Shown: in pieces, positions 10,424 to 22,022 of the stretch
How the letters are laid out: each line of letters begins with the position of its first letter
Numbering within the stretch: position 1 is the stretch's first letter
Origin: Leifsonia shinshuensis
GTDB lineage: Bacteria > Actinomycetota > Actinomycetes > Actinomycetales > Microbacteriaceae
Length of the DNA: 64,000 bases
Direction of reading: 5' to 3'
Assembly: GCF_031456835.1 (NCBI RefSeq)
Contig: NZ_JAVDVK010000001.1
Location: forward strand, 1,364,001-1,428,000
The notes under the pieces: model-generated
Seen by the model: the letters and a program-made list of their open reading frames with translations, nothing else
What the model was told of the DNA's origin: nothing
Databases searched by the model: none
Program-made: the position numbers and the translations under genes

Positions 10424-11050
10424 ATGCCCTACGTCTCCCCCGCCGGACGCGAGGTTTTCGTGTCCCGGTTCAACCGGGTCCTTGCCGTTCTGATCTGGGC
10501 GGCCGCTGCCGCCCTGACCGTCGGCCTGCTGGTCAGCGTCCACGACGCCCGGCTGCTCTACATCGTGCCGGTCGCGCTGTTCGCCTTCATCGCCTGGGCC
10601 ATGCTGTGGCGCCCGCTGCTCGTCGTGGCCGACGAGGGACTGACGCTCGTCAACGTGACGCAGACCGTGAGCATCCCGTGGGAGGCGCTGATCGCCGTCG
10701 ACACCAAGTACGCGCTCACGCTCTACACGCCGGGCCGCAAGTTCCCGGTGTGGTCCGCGCCCGCTCCCGGGACGACCCGCACGCTCCGCGCGACCCGCAC
10801 CGAGACGAAGGGCCGCGTCGGCCGGCCGAGCGTCGACGACAGCCTGCGCCGCCCCGGCGACCTGCTGGCCACCGAGTCGGGAGCCGCCGCCGAAGTGGTG
10901 CGCCGCCGCTGGGCGGACCTGCAGGAGTCGGGCGCGATCGAGGCCGGACGGGCCGACGAGACGCCGGTCGGCATCCGCTGGCACGTCGCGTCGCTGATCG
11001 CGCTGGTGCTGCTCGCGGCCGGCAGCGTCGCCGCCCTGCTCCTGGCCTGA
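10424..11050 (+). CDS. Membrane protein with PH-like domain
   Basis: 208 aa. An amphipathic N-terminus (MPYVSPAGREVFVSRFNR) precedes two adjacent membrane segments (about 21-41 and 44-62). A bacterial PH-like beta domain follows (VVADEGLTLVNVTQTVSIPWEALIAV, the usual PH6/YdbT-type opening), then a polar stretch and a final C-terminal helix (about 186-207). Such proteins are membrane-associated and of unknown function. It lies on the plus strand between dppC and the fused ATPase gene, both on minus, so it interrupts an otherwise collinear ABC operon. Confidence 0.8.
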   Translation: MPYVSPAGREVFVSRFNRVLAVLIWAAAAALTVGLLVSVHDARLLYIVPVALFAFIAWAMLWRPLLVVADEGLTLVNVTQTVSIPWEALIAVDTKYALTLYTPGRKFPVWSAPAPGTTRTLRATRTETKGRVGRPSVDDSLRRPGDLLATESGAAAEVVRRRWADLQESGAIEAGRADETPVGIRWHVASLIALVLLAAGSVAALLLA

Positions 11051-11062
11051 GGCCGGGAGCAG
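11036..11062. terminator. Hairpin across the stop codon of the PH-like gene
   Basis: CTGCTCCTGGCC and GGCCGGGAGCAG pair with one mismatch around a TGA loop that is the stop codon itself. It lies between two convergent genes and could serve either strand, but there is no U-run. Confidence 0.4.
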
Positions 11063-11079
11063 CGCGACGGTGCCGAGCG

Positions 11080-12090
11080 TCACAGCACGTCCTCCGCGAG
11101 GGCTGCTCCCGTGCGCGGCGTACCGCCGTCGCCTTCGCCCTCCTCCGGCTCCTGCTCGCGCATCTTGCGCAGGTTGAACCGGCGGTGGCGCGGGTCGAAC
11201 GCGTCGCGCAGACCGTCGCCGACGAAGTTGACCAGCAGCGCGAGCGTCACGATGAACGCACCCGGCCACCAGAACAGCCACGGCCGCGTCTGGAACGCCG
11301 ACTGGTTCGAGCTGATCAGGAGGCCCAGCGACACGTCCGGCGGCTGGATGCCGTAGCCGAGGTACGACAGCGCGGTCTCGAGCAGGATGGCCGAGGCCAT
11401 GATCAGCGTCGAGGCCACGATGACCACGCCGATGGCGTTGGGCAGGATGTGCTTGAAGATGATCCGGCTGTCCGAGGCGCCGGCTACACGGGCCGCCTCC
11501 ACGAACTCGCGCTCGCGCAGCGACAGGAACTCGCCGCGCACGAGTCGGGCGATGCCCATCCACGAGAAGAACCCGAGCATGAGCGCCAGGAAGAACGCGC
11601 CGAGGCCGCCGAAGATGTGGCCGACGACCGAGCCGATCACCAGCGCCGGGATGACGATGAAGACGTCGGTGATGCGCATCAGGATCGCGTCGACCACGCC
11701 GCGGAAGTAGCCCGCGACGGCGCCGACGACGACGCCGACGACGCTCGCGATCAGGCCGAGCACGATCATGACGAGGATCGAGTTCTGGATGCCGCGCATC
11801 GTGAGGGCGAAGTAGTCCTTGCCGATGCGGTCCTGGCCGAACGGGTGCTCCCACGTGGGGGCGCCCTGCTGCACCTGGTCGTTCAGCTCGGTGTAGGTGT
11901 ACTTCCACCAGCCGTGGATCGGGCCGAGGCCGATCGCGGAGATCGAGAAGATCAGGATCAGGATGAACAGGACCGCGCTGGCGACGGCGATCTTGTTCGA
12001 GAGGAACCGCTTCCAGATGAGCTTGCCCTGGCTCACGGGCGGAGCCGAAGGGGCCTGCAGCTCGTCGGCGATACGGGTGTCGGTGGACAT
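11080..12090 (-). CDS. Oligopeptide/dipeptide ABC transporter permease (DppC type)
   Basis: Second inner-membrane permease of the importer, 336 aa. It has an N-terminal OppC_N segment with one helix (LIWKRFLSNKIAVASAVLF), a periplasmic loop containing HPFGQDRIGKDYFA (the DppC 'GTDxxGRD'-like block), then five helices of the BPD_transp_1 domain with the EAA loop (EFVEAARVAGASDSRIIFKHILPN) that contacts the ATPase. The Glu/Gly-rich C-terminal tail is cytoplasmic. Its ATG overlaps the dppB stop by one base, so translation is coupled. Confidence 0.93.
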   Translation of the reverse strand: MSTDTRIADELQAPSAPPVSQGKLIWKRFLSNKIAVASAVLFILILIFSISAIGLGPIHGWWKYTYTELNDQVQQGAPTWEHPFGQDRIGKDYFALTMRGIQNSILVMIVLGLIASVVGVVVGAVAGYFRGVVDAILMRITDVFIVIPALVIGSVVGHIFGGLGAFFLALMLGFFSWMGIARLVRGEFLSLREREFVEAARVAGASDSRIIFKHILPNAIGVVIVASTLIMASAILLETALSYLGYGIQPPDVSLGLLISSNQSAFQTRPWLFWWPGAFIVTLALLVNFVGDGLRDAFDPRHRRFNLRKMREQEPEEGEGDGGTPRTGAALAEDVL

Positions 12091-13622
12091 CAGCGGACCC
12101 TCACTCTCGGGTCGAGGGCGGCATACGCGAGGTCTGCCAGGAAGTTGAACAGGATGGCCATCGCCGCGATCACGAGGAAGTACGCCATGACCGGGTTGAG
12201 GTCACCGCGGCTGAGGCCCAGGTTGAACAGGGACCCCATGCCGGGGATGGCGAACACCTTCTCGGTGATGATCGCACCACCGAGCAGGGCGCCCACGTCG
12301 AAGGCGACGAGGGTCGTGATCGGGATGAGCATGTTGCGGAAGGCGTGCCGCACGACGACGGTGCGCTCGGGGAGGCCCTTGGCGCGCGCGGTGCGGATGA
12401 AGTCCTGGTTGAGCACCTCGAGCATCCCGGCCCGCGAGTAGCGCGTGTAGGAGGCGAACGAGATCAGGAGCAGCGCGATCGTCGGCAGCAGCAGGTGCGT
12501 GAACGTGTCGAGCCCGGTCACCCACATGTCGCCGTCGAGGCCCGGCGTGGACGAGCCGACGGTCGCGATCGGGCGGCCGTTGGTGTCCTGGAAGTACTGC
12601 GGCCAGGCCTGCATGAAGCGGTCGACGATGATGAAGAAGCCGGACACGATCGCCACGATGACGGCGATGCGCATGTTCTGGCCGCGGTCGTACCCGCCGA
12701 CGAACCAGCCGATCGCCAGGCTCACGATGATCGACACGATCGCGAGGATCACGATGGTACCGACGGTCGAGACGTCGAACAGCGGCTGCAGCGCGAAGTA
12801 GCAGACCAGGCTGACCGCGCCGGTGATGCCCGCGGCGATCAGGGCGCGCCGGTTCTGCAGGCCCGAGATCAGCGCCGTGGTGCCGATCACGGTCGCGCCG
12901 ATGAGGATGATCATCACCACCGGGCCGAGGCCCGGGAAGAGGAACCAGTTCATCACCGACATCAGCAGGAGCACGCCGGCCGTCGCGACGGTGGAGACGA
13001 CGAAGGTGATGAGCCGCCGTCGCCGGTCGCCGCCGATCAACGACTGCCAGATCAGGCCGGCGACGATGCCGATGATCAGCGCGACCCACCACGGGATGAC
13101 CGGATGCGCCAGGAAGTTGTTGAAGCCGATGGCCACGAACTCCTTGAGGAGCACCGCCACGAGGAACGCCGGGAGCGAGTACAGGAAGAAGCTGAGGAAC
13201 GTGACGACGTTGTCGAGTCCGCTGTACTGCCGCAGGGCGGTGACGATGCCGATGGTGACACCGAGGAGGATCGCGAGGATCAGGGCGACCGTGACCAGCT
13301 GCACCGTCGAACCGAGCGCCTGCGGGAGGATGTCGGTCACCTTCGCGTTGGAGATGGTGGAACCGAGGTCGCACGCGTTGGCGAACGGGATGAGGCACTT
13401 GGCGGCGCCGCCGAGCCAGAGGAGCCAGCGCAGCGGGGGCACCACATCCAGCTGCAGGAGCTGGATGCGCGCGTTGATGAGCTGCGTCTTGTTGGGGGAA
13501 TTGCTGCTTCGCAGGTCCTGGAGCGGGTCGGCGCTGTAGGCCACCAGCATGTACATCAGGAACGAAGCGGCGATGATGATGAGTACTGAGACCAGGAGGC
13601 GCCTCAGGATGAAACTCGCCAT
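12090..13622 (-). CDS. Oligopeptide/dipeptide ABC transporter permease (DppB type) with large insertion
   Basis: First permease of the importer. At 510 aa it is much longer than the usual 300-340 aa of DppB/OppB. The N-terminus (FILRRLLVSVLIIIAASFLMYMLV) and C-terminal half are typical, including the EAA loop (QDFIRTARAKGLPERTVVVRHAFRNMLIP) and GGAIITEKVFAIPGMG. Between about 170 and 345 there is an extra block with about five additional hydrophobic helices in the middle of the transport domain. The frame is continuous, so it is not an assembly or frameshift artefact. It follows the binding-protein gene after 190 bases containing two hairpins. Confidence 0.9.
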   Translation of the reverse strand: MASFILRRLLVSVLIIIAASFLMYMLVAYSADPLQDLRSSNSPNKTQLINARIQLLQLDVVPPLRWLLWLGGAAKCLIPFANACDLGSTISNAKVTDILPQALGSTVQLVTVALILAILLGVTIGIVTALRQYSGLDNVVTFLSFFLYSLPAFLVAVLLKEFVAIGFNNFLAHPVIPWWVALIIGIVAGLIWQSLIGGDRRRRLITFVVSTVATAGVLLLMSVMNWFLFPGLGPVVMIILIGATVIGTTALISGLQNRRALIAAGITGAVSLVCYFALQPLFDVSTVGTIVILAIVSIIVSLAIGWFVGGYDRGQNMRIAVIVAIVSGFFIIVDRFMQAWPQYFQDTNGRPIATVGSSTPGLDGDMWVTGLDTFTHLLLPTIALLLISFASYTRYSRAGMLEVLNQDFIRTARAKGLPERTVVVRHAFRNMLIPITTLVAFDVGALLGGAIITEKVFAIPGMGSLFNLGLSRGDLNPVMAYFLVIAAMAILFNFLADLAYAALDPRVRVR

Positions 13623-13733
13623 AGGTTCAAAACCTTCACTGACAGGACGCGCCGATCGGGGGTGCGGCGGAGGGGGTGCCGCCAGGCGCGTATCTCACGG
13701 GGCGGACGGATCGCGTCCACCGACTACATGATA

Positions 13734-13761
13734 CGGGGCGCCGGCCTGAACCGACGCCCCG
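13734..13761. terminator. Intercistronic hairpin 1 between binding protein and DppB
   Basis: CGGGGCG (13734-13740) pairs perfectly with CGCCCCG (13755-13761). It is the second of two stem-loops met by transcripts leaving the binding-protein gene. Probably partial termination or 3' end protection of the upstream message. Confidence 0.45.
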
Positions 13762-13767
13762 CCGCAG

Positions 13768-13798
13768 GAGAGTGCCCGGGGTTCACCCGGGCACTCTC
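13768..13798. terminator. Intercistronic hairpin 2 after the peptide-binding protein gene
   Basis: A perfect 13-base stem (13768-13780 with 13786-13798, GAGAGTGCCCGGG) closes a GTTCA loop 13 bases after the binding-protein stop. No U-run follows on either strand. In ABC operons such structures commonly stabilise the abundant binding-protein mRNA and reduce read-through to the permeases. Confidence 0.65.
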
Positions 13799-13811
13799 GC
13801 TTACGGAGCTG

Positions 13812-15602
13812 TTACTTCGAGGAGGACGACTTGACGGTCCACTCCCAGAAGTTCCAGAACGGGCCGGACTGCCCGCCGTTGTACTTCACGCCCTGCACGC
13901 GCGAGGTGGTCGCGAAGACACCCGGCAGCTGGAAGAGCGGCAGGCCGTACGCGTCGGCGAAGGCCTTCTTGTCGATCTGGTACTCGATCTTCGTCAGCTC
14001 ATCCTTGTCCAGGGTGGTCTGCGACTTGAGCGCCAGGTCGTTGGTGCCGGTGTAGCGGTTGTAGTTTCCGCCACCCTGCGAGGCGAACACCTGCGGCAGC
14101 TGCGTGGTGCCTGCACCCGGGCTGATCCAGCCGAAGAGCGAGGCGTCGTAGTCGCCACCCGGGAGCAGCTTGCTCCAGTCGGGCGAGCCGGCGTCGACGA
14201 CCTTGATGCCGGCCTTGGCGGCCGAGGCCTGGATCGACTGGAACTCGTCGACACGGTTCGGGTTGTTCGTGTTGTACAGGATGCGCACGGTCGGGGTGGC
14301 ACCGGCGAGGAGCGCCTTGGCGCCGTCGATGTCGACCTTGCTGTACTTGTCGGAGCCGTTCTGCTTGACGCTGCCCTCGTACTGCTCCTGGTTCGGCAGG
14401 AAGATCTGCGAGTCCAGGACCTTGGCCTTCGAGTCGACCGGGGTGACGATCGAGTCGAGGATCTGCTGACGCGGGATCGTCTTCAGGAACGCCTCACGGA
14501 CCTTCGCGTCGGCGAAGACCGGCGAGCCGAAGTTCAGGTCGAGGTGGTCGTACGACGCCTGCGCACCGGTCAGGATCTTCGCGCTGGTCTGCTTGAGCGC
14601 GGTGATCGTGTCGGCGGACGCCTGCGGGTTGATGATGTCGACCTCACCGTTCTGGAGAGCGGTGACCTGGGCGTTCGCGTCCGGGATGATGCGGAACACG
14701 ATCTTGTCCACGTTCGGCTTGAGACCGCCGGCGTAGTACTTGTTCGGGGTCATCGTGAGCGACTGGCCCGGGGTCCACGACGAGACGACGAACGGGCCGG
14801 AGGAGACCAGCAGGTCCTTGTCGGTCGGGAACGCCGTGACGTCGTAGCCGGTGTTGACGAAGTCCGCCGCCTTCTTCAGCGTCGGGTCGGCCGGCGCCGG
14901 GTTGGCCGGGTCGCCCTTCGGCAGGCCCTTGAGCAGCTTCGTCAGGTCGGCGGCCGAGGAGAGGCCCGCCTTCTTGGCGACGATGTGCGCGGGCTGCGCG
15001 ATCGGGTTGACGAGCTCCCAGTCCACGTAGGGGGTCTCGTACTTCAGGGTGATCGTGCGGTTGTCGTTGCTCACCGTCGGGAAGTCGGTGGCGTCGACGC
15101 CGGCGGTCGAGCCTGCGATCTGGAAGTACTGCGTGCCGCTGGAGACGTTGCCCTCGTCGTCGAACTTCGCCGAGTCGTAGTGACCGGAGGCGATCGCCCA
15201 GGCGAGGATCATGTCGTCAGCGGTGACGGGCTGGCCGTCGGACCACTTGTCGTCCTTGTTGAGCGTGTACTTGACGGTCAGCGGGTCGTCCGAGGTCTTC
15301 TCGAACGTGCCGAACTTGTCGTCGTGCACGATCTTGTAGTTGTTGTCGATGTACTGGAAACCGGTTCCGTACGATCCGTTCAGGTAGCCGACCTGGCCGT
15401 TGGTGTCCAGGTTGCCCTGAGGCGTCTGCGAGTTGAACGAGGTGAAGTCGTTGACGACCGCAACCGTCACGGTGCCGCCCTTGGCAGCGGACGAGGTGCT
15501 GGTGCTGCCGGACGTGGTGCAGGCCGACAGTGCGAGTGCTGCGACGCCTGCGACGGCGACCGCGCTGACCGCGTACCTCACCCTTCTTCCGTTGATGTGC
15601 AA
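13812..15602 (-). CDS. Extracellular peptide-binding lipoprotein (family 5)
   Basis: Captures oligopeptides or a related solute for the adjacent permeases. About 596 aa, of the SBP_bac_5 family, with conserved blocks such as LNKDDKWSDGQPVTADDMILAW and DANAQVTALQNGEVDIINPQA. The frame is open far upstream. I chose TTG 15602 because AGGAGG stands four bases before it and the signal peptide follows, with lipobox LSAC. GTG 15581 is an alternative seven codons later. Longer upstream starts would put over 90 non-homologous residues before the signal. It leads the dppBC cluster. The upstream 250 bases include a less GC-rich stretch that probably holds the promoter. Confidence 0.9.
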   Translation of the reverse strand: MHINGRRVRYAVSAVAVAGVAALALSACTTSGSTSTSSAAKGGTVTVAVVNDFTSFNSQTPQGNLDTNGQVGYLNGSYGTGFQYIDNNYKIVHDDKFGTFEKTSDDPLTVKYTLNKDDKWSDGQPVTADDMILAWAIASGHYDSAKFDDEGNVSSGTQYFQIAGSTAGVDATDFPTVSNDNRTITLKYETPYVDWELVNPIAQPAHIVAKKAGLSSAADLTKLLKGLPKGDPANPAPADPTLKKAADFVNTGYDVTAFPTDKDLLVSSGPFVVSSWTPGQSLTMTPNKYYAGGLKPNVDKIVFRIIPDANAQVTALQNGEVDIINPQASADTITALKQTSAKILTGAQASYDHLDLNFGSPVFADAKVREAFLKTIPRQQILDSIVTPVDSKAKVLDSQIFLPNQEQYEGSVKQNGSDKYSKVDIDGAKALLAGATPTVRILYNTNNPNRVDEFQSIQASAAKAGIKVVDAGSPDWSKLLPGGDYDASLFGWISPGAGTTQLPQVFASQGGGNYNRYTGTNDLALKSQTTLDKDELTKIEYQIDKKAFADAYGLPLFQLPGVFATTSRVQGVKYNGGQSGPFWNFWEWTVKSSSSK

Positions 15603-15850
15603 TGTTCCTCCTGTGCGAAGTGTGCGACGGTGCAGGCGTGCGAGAGTGCCTGTCCCGCGCGGGATAAGAATGACCCTAGGTATCGTCGCCAGCGATTGCA
15701 AAACAGGTCGGGAAAACGTTACATAGTGGTAACTCAGTCGGCGGATTCCTGCGCGAAGCGCACAAAAACGATGGATTCGGCCGTGCAATGCAACGATCCA
15801 TCCATTTGGCGGTGACGCCGGCGGGACGGCGGGGCTGGCAGGATGTCCCC

Positions 15851-16645
15851 ATGAGCGAGACGCGCACCTGGTCGGCCGAGGTCGCTGTTCCACGGGAGTC
15901 CCGGCCGCGGCTCTGGTGGGAGGTCGCGATCGTCCTCGGGCTCTCGCTCGGGCAGTCCGCGATCTACTCCGTCATCACGATCGTCGACCGCGCGACGCAG
16001 AGCACGCCGCTGTCGCAGCAGAAGGCCGAGGTCAATCCCAGCCAGTCCAGCCGGGAGGTCTTCGACTTCCTGTACCAGGTGCTGGGCAACCTGTTCCCGC
16101 TGTTCGCGGTCGCGCTGGTGATCTACCTGCTCTGGCAGCCGCAGCGCAGCGGCTTCCGCCGGATCGGGCTCGACCTGACTCGTCCCGCGCGCGACCTGGG
16201 CGGCGGGGCGCTGCTCTTCCTCGTGATCGGGATCCCCGGCATCCTCTTCTACGCCCTGGGCCGCATCCTAGGCCTGACCGTGACGGTGGAAGCCTCCACG
16301 CTGAACGCCCACTGGTGGACGGTGCCGGTGCTCATCCTCGCCGCCCTGCGGGCCGCGCTGCAGGAGGAGGTGATCGTCGTCGGCTACCTGTTCACCCGGC
16401 TGCGGCAGCTCGGGTGGGGTACATGGATGATCATCCTCGGGGCCGCCGTCCTGCGCGGCAGCTACCACCTGTACCAGGGCTTCGGCCCGTTCGTCGGCAA
16501 CGCGATCATGGGCGTCGTCTTCGGCTGGTGCTACACCCGCTGGGGCCGCGTGATGCCGCTCGTCGTGGCGCACACGATCATCGACATCGTCTCGTTCGTC
16601 GGTTACCCCCTCGCCGTCGCCCTCTGGCCCGCCATCTTCGCCTGA
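15851..16645 (+). CDS. CPBP-family intramembrane metalloprotease
   Basis: Polytopic membrane protein of the CPBP/Abi (Rce1-like) family, 264 aa. Family motifs are present: a diglutamate in LQEEVIVVGYLFTRL, an Arg/His-containing second motif (RGSYHLYQGFGPFVGN), and the final HTIIDIV with the conserved His. Bacterial members are often linked to bacteriocin self-immunity or membrane-protein processing, but nothing nearby identifies a substrate. The start is ATG 15851. An in-frame Met further upstream lacks a ribosome site. It converges on gcvP across palindrome A1. Confidence 0.85.
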   Translation: MSETRTWSAEVAVPRESRPRLWWEVAIVLGLSLGQSAIYSVITIVDRATQSTPLSQQKAEVNPSQSSREVFDFLYQVLGNLFPLFAVALVIYLLWQPQRSGFRRIGLDLTRPARDLGGGALLFLVIGIPGILFYALGRILGLTVTVEASTLNAHWWTVPVLILAALRAALQEEVIVVGYLFTRLRQLGWGTWMIILGAAVLRGSYHLYQGFGPFVGNAIMGVVFGWCYTRWGRVMPLVVAHTIIDIVSFVGYPLAVALWPAIFA

Positions 16646-16692
16646 CCCGCTCCGCTCTCAGGCTCTCCCCCTCCGTCGGCCCCTTCGCCGAC

Positions 16693-16741
16693 TACACGAA
16701 AAGTGCACGAAATCGGGGCGATTCCGTGCACTTTTCGTGTA
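16693..16741. repeat. Palindromic element A1
   Basis: Two 23-base arms (16693-16715 and 16719-16741) pair with a single mismatch around a GGG loop. The outer arm is TACACGAAAAGTGCACG. It sits between the convergent 3' ends of the CPBP gene and gcvP. The flank CCCCCTCCGTCG matches that of A2 and A3, but here about 12 extra bases separate it from the arm. It may act as a bidirectional terminator. Confidence 0.88.
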
Positions 16742-16760
16742 CTCGACGGTGGGGGTGCGG

Positions 16761-19676
<2,916 letters not shown>

Positions 19677-19692
19677 GTGAGGGGTCGGAACC

Positions 19693-20067
19693 TTACTCGC
19701 CGGTCAGGGCGGCGTACTCGTCGTAGCTCAGGAGGTTGTCGGGCAGGGCGCTGAAGCGGACCTTGACGAGCCAGCCCTCGCCGAACGGGTCCGAGTTGAC
19801 CAGTTCGGGCGCGTCGACGACGGCGGAGTTCGCCTCCGCGACGACGCCGTCGACCGGCGCGAACAGCTCGCCGACCGACTTCGTCGACTCGATCTCGCCG
19901 ACCACGCGGCCGGCGGTCACGTCGCTGCCCTCCTCGGGCAGCTCGACGAACACCACGTCACCCAGCTTCTCGGCGGCGTAGGAGGTGATGCCGACGGTCG
20001 CGACGTCGCCCTCGACCAGGAGCCACTCGTGCTCGGGCGTGTACTTCAGGTCTCGTTCTGCGGCCAT
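19693..20067 (-). CDS. gcvH: Glycine cleavage system H protein
   Basis: Lipoyl carrier that shuttles the aminomethyl group from GcvP to GcvT. It is 124 aa from ATG 20067. The lipoylated lysine is Lys63 in [12 protein letters not shown], and the flanking segments ([35 protein letters not shown]) are typical. There are two bases between the gcvT stop and this start, so translation is coupled. A longer open frame upstream is gcvT read out of phase. Confidence 0.95.
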   Translation of the reverse strand: MAAERDLKYTPEHEWLLVEGDVATVGITSYAAEKLGDVVFVELPEEGSDVTAGRVVGEIESTKSVGELFAPVDGVVAEANSAVVDAPELVNSDPFGEGWLVKVRFSALPDNLLSYDEYAALTGE

Positions 20068-20069
20068 GG

Positions 20070-21263
20070 CTAGCGCTTCTTTCTGCTGTAGAAGGGGAGG
20101 GCGGTGACGGTGAACGGGAGGCGCGTGCCGCGCACATCCACATGGAGCACGGTGTTCTCGCGGGCGAGCTGCGGGGCCACGTAGGCCATCGCGATGGGGA
20201 CGCCCAGCGTCGGCGACAGCGCGCCGGAGGTGACGACGCCCACCGCGGCGTCCTCGCCGTCGGCCACGTCCTTCGCGTACACGGGGTAGCCGGCGCGCGC
20301 GGCGCGCTTGCCCTCGCCCACCAGCCCGACGAGCACGCGGGCCTCGGCGTCGGGGCCCTCCTCGCTGGCGGCGCGGCCGACGAAGTCGGTCTCCTTGGCG
20401 AGGTTCACGACCCGGCCCAGGCCCGCCTGCGCCGGCATGGTGTCGAGGCCGAGCTCGTGGCCGTACAGCGGCATCCCCGCCTCGAGGCGGAGGGTGTCGC
20501 GGCTGGCGAGACCGGCCGGGACGAGGCCCTGGGCGGCGCCCGCCTCGAGCAGCGCATCCCACAGGGCGCGGGCGTTGTCGGGCGCCAGGTACAGCTCGAA
20601 GCCGTCCTCGCCGGTGTAGCCGGTGCGGGCGATGAGCACGGGATGCGTCTCGAACTCGGCCGGGAGCGACCAGTAGTACTTGAGGGCCGAGAGGCGCTCG
20701 CCGAAGTCGGCGCCGCCCAGCGCTCCGGCGTCGGCGGAGAGGCCGGCGGTCGCGAGCAGGACGGAGAGGGCGGCGGGACCCTGCACCGCGATCAGCGCGA
20801 TGTCGTCGGACTCGTCGAACACCTCGACGTCGAACGGCGCGGTGCGGTCGCGCAGCTCCTGGGCCACGGCATCCCGGTTGGACGCGTTCGCCACCACCAT
20901 GTAGCGGTCGTCGCCGGTGCGGTACACGACGAGGTCGTCGATGATGCCGCCCGAGCGGGACAGCAGGAGGCTGTACTTCGCCTGGTCGACGGCGAGGGCC
21001 GACAGCCGGCCCGCGAGGGCGTAGTCGAGCGCCTCCCCGGCCTCCGGGCCGATGAGCACGATCTCGCCCATGTGCGACAGGTCGAAGAGCCCGGCGGCGG
21101 TACGCACCGCGTGGTGCTCGGCCAGGTCGGACGAGTAGCGGACCGGCATCTGCCAGCCGGCGAAGTCGGTGAAGGAGGCGCCGGCCGCGCTGTGCGCGTC
21201 GTGGAGCGGGGAGGTGCGTTCGCCGGTCTGCCGGTCGGACGGCTGGCTCTGCTGCGAGGTCAT
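20070..21263 (-). CDS. gcvT: Glycine cleavage system T protein (aminomethyltransferase)
   Basis: Transfers the methylene group from the H-protein arm to tetrahydrofolate, releasing ammonia. It is 397 aa. Conserved GcvT features include FDLSHMGEI, the folate-binding region around [19 protein letters not shown], and [14 protein letters not shown]. The C-terminal beta-barrel ends [20 protein letters not shown]. The start is ATG 21263, with a glycine riboswitch about 75 bases upstream, so this is the first gene of the operon. Confidence 0.95.
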   Translation of the reverse strand: MTSQQSQPSDRQTGERTSPLHDAHSAAGASFTDFAGWQMPVRYSSDLAEHHAVRTAAGLFDLSHMGEIVLIGPEAGEALDYALAGRLSALAVDQAKYSLLLSRSGGIIDDLVVYRTGDDRYMVVANASNRDAVAQELRDRTAPFDVEVFDESDDIALIAVQGPAALSVLLATAGLSADAGALGGADFGERLSALKYYWSLPAEFETHPVLIARTGYTGEDGFELYLAPDNARALWDALLEAGAAQGLVPAGLASRDTLRLEAGMPLYGHELGLDTMPAQAGLGRVVNLAKETDFVGRAASEEGPDAEARVLVGLVGEGKRAARAGYPVYAKDVADGEDAAVGVVTSGALSPTLGVPIAMAYVAPQLARENTVLHVDVRGTRLPFTVTALPFYSRKKR

Positions 21264-21337
21264 GAGTTCTCCGATTCGCCGGCCGAGCGGCCGGGGGCTG
21301 CGGGAGCGTGACCGCTCCCGGGAAGAACTCCCCCTCT

Positions 21338-21518
21338 GTCATCCGGCCTGAGAGTTTCACCGCGTCCCGTGAGGAGCGTGGCTTTCACCGTGGGCGAGGA
21401 CGGCGGGCGCCGTCCTGCTTTTCAGAGTGGCCAGTCCGATGCGGTACGCGTACCTGAGAGATTGTCGGGGAGGATTGCTCCTTCGGTGCCGTCCGCTCGC
21501 GCGCCCGGCTCTCCCGCA
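21338..21518 (-). promoter_or_regulatory. Tandem glycine riboswitch of the gcv operon
   Basis: Read on the minus strand, the first aptamer has GGCACCGAAGGAGCAA, then ATCTCTCAGGTA with GGACTGGCCACTCTGAAAAG. The second aptamer ends GTGAAACTCTCAGG before GGATGACAGAGGG. These are the conserved glycine-aptamer motifs in the usual two-aptamer order. It ends about 75 bases before gcvT. Glycine riboswitches of gcv operons usually turn expression on when glycine is bound; the expression platform here is not clear from reading alone. Confidence 0.9.
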
Positions 21519-21595
21519 TCGACCTCGTTGGCCCGGTATTCAGTTGGATGTCCGGCCAGCATATCCGGTTCCGGATGCGGGCGCTCGCCTGCCGG

Positions 21596-21946
21596 TCAAC
21601 TCGCGGTCTTGTAGCGCTCCAGGAGCAGGTGGACGCCCTCGCGCAGCAGATCGGCCTCCGTGCGGCCGGTGCGCGCCTTGAGCTTCGCCAGCTCATCGAA
21701 GTCATGCCGGGAGACGCGGGCCCGCACGGTCGGCGACGGGCCGTCGCCCGCAGACCCCAGACCGGGCCGACCCGGCTTCAGGGCCGGTTCGAGCGCTTCC
21801 TCGCTGCCGTACTCTCGCAGCAGCATCTCGCGACCGGCGCGCGCGGCCTCCTCGCCGTAGAGTGCCTTGCCGGTCGGGGTCAGCGGCTTATCGGGGTCGG
21901 TCAGCTCCGCGATGAGCGCTTCGTAGTCGATGTCGTCGTCAGGCAT
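21596..21946 (-). CDS. Ribbon-helix-helix protein, probable orphan antitoxin
   Basis: 116 aa from ATG 21946, with AGGAG seven bases upstream. The N-terminal half is acidic (MPDDDIDYEALIAELT) and helical. A Pro/Gly linker follows, then a C-terminal ribbon-helix-helix-like segment (VRARVSRHDFDELAKLKARTGRTEADLLREGVHLLLERYK) of the kind that binds DNA as a dimer. The layout suits a CopG/BrnA-like antitoxin or autorepressor. Its start overlaps by eight bases a short frame that looks like the tail of a toxin gene, and no intact toxin is present. It could also be a plain transcription factor. Confidence 0.68.
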   Translation of the reverse strand: MPDDDIDYEALIAELTDPDKPLTPTGKALYGEEAARAGREMLLREYGSEEALEPALKPGRPGLGSAGDGPSPTVRARVSRHDFDELAKLKARTGRTEADLLREGVHLLLERYKTAS

Positions 21947-22022
21947 TCCGGGACTCCTCTCGATAGCGACGGAACTTCGGGCCGAGCGGCATGGCGTGGA
22001 AGACCGAGGCTTCAGTCGCAAC
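21939..22022 (-). pseudogene. Possible toxin-gene remnant upstream of the antitoxin
   Basis: After an in-frame TAG, 27 codons read VATEASVFHAMPLGPKFRRY and a short polar tail, ending in a TGA that overlaps the antitoxin ATG. The FHAMPLGPKFRRY block resembles the C-terminal end of small toxins that precede RHH antitoxins. The expected upstream 60-80 codons are absent and replaced by an AT-richer stretch and palindrome B1. Short and therefore uncertain. Confidence 0.4.

Noticed and set aside
13812..15893. 693-aa version of the peptide-binding protein
   Set aside because: The extra N-terminal residues lack homology and stand before the signal peptide; AGGAGG supports TTG 15602.
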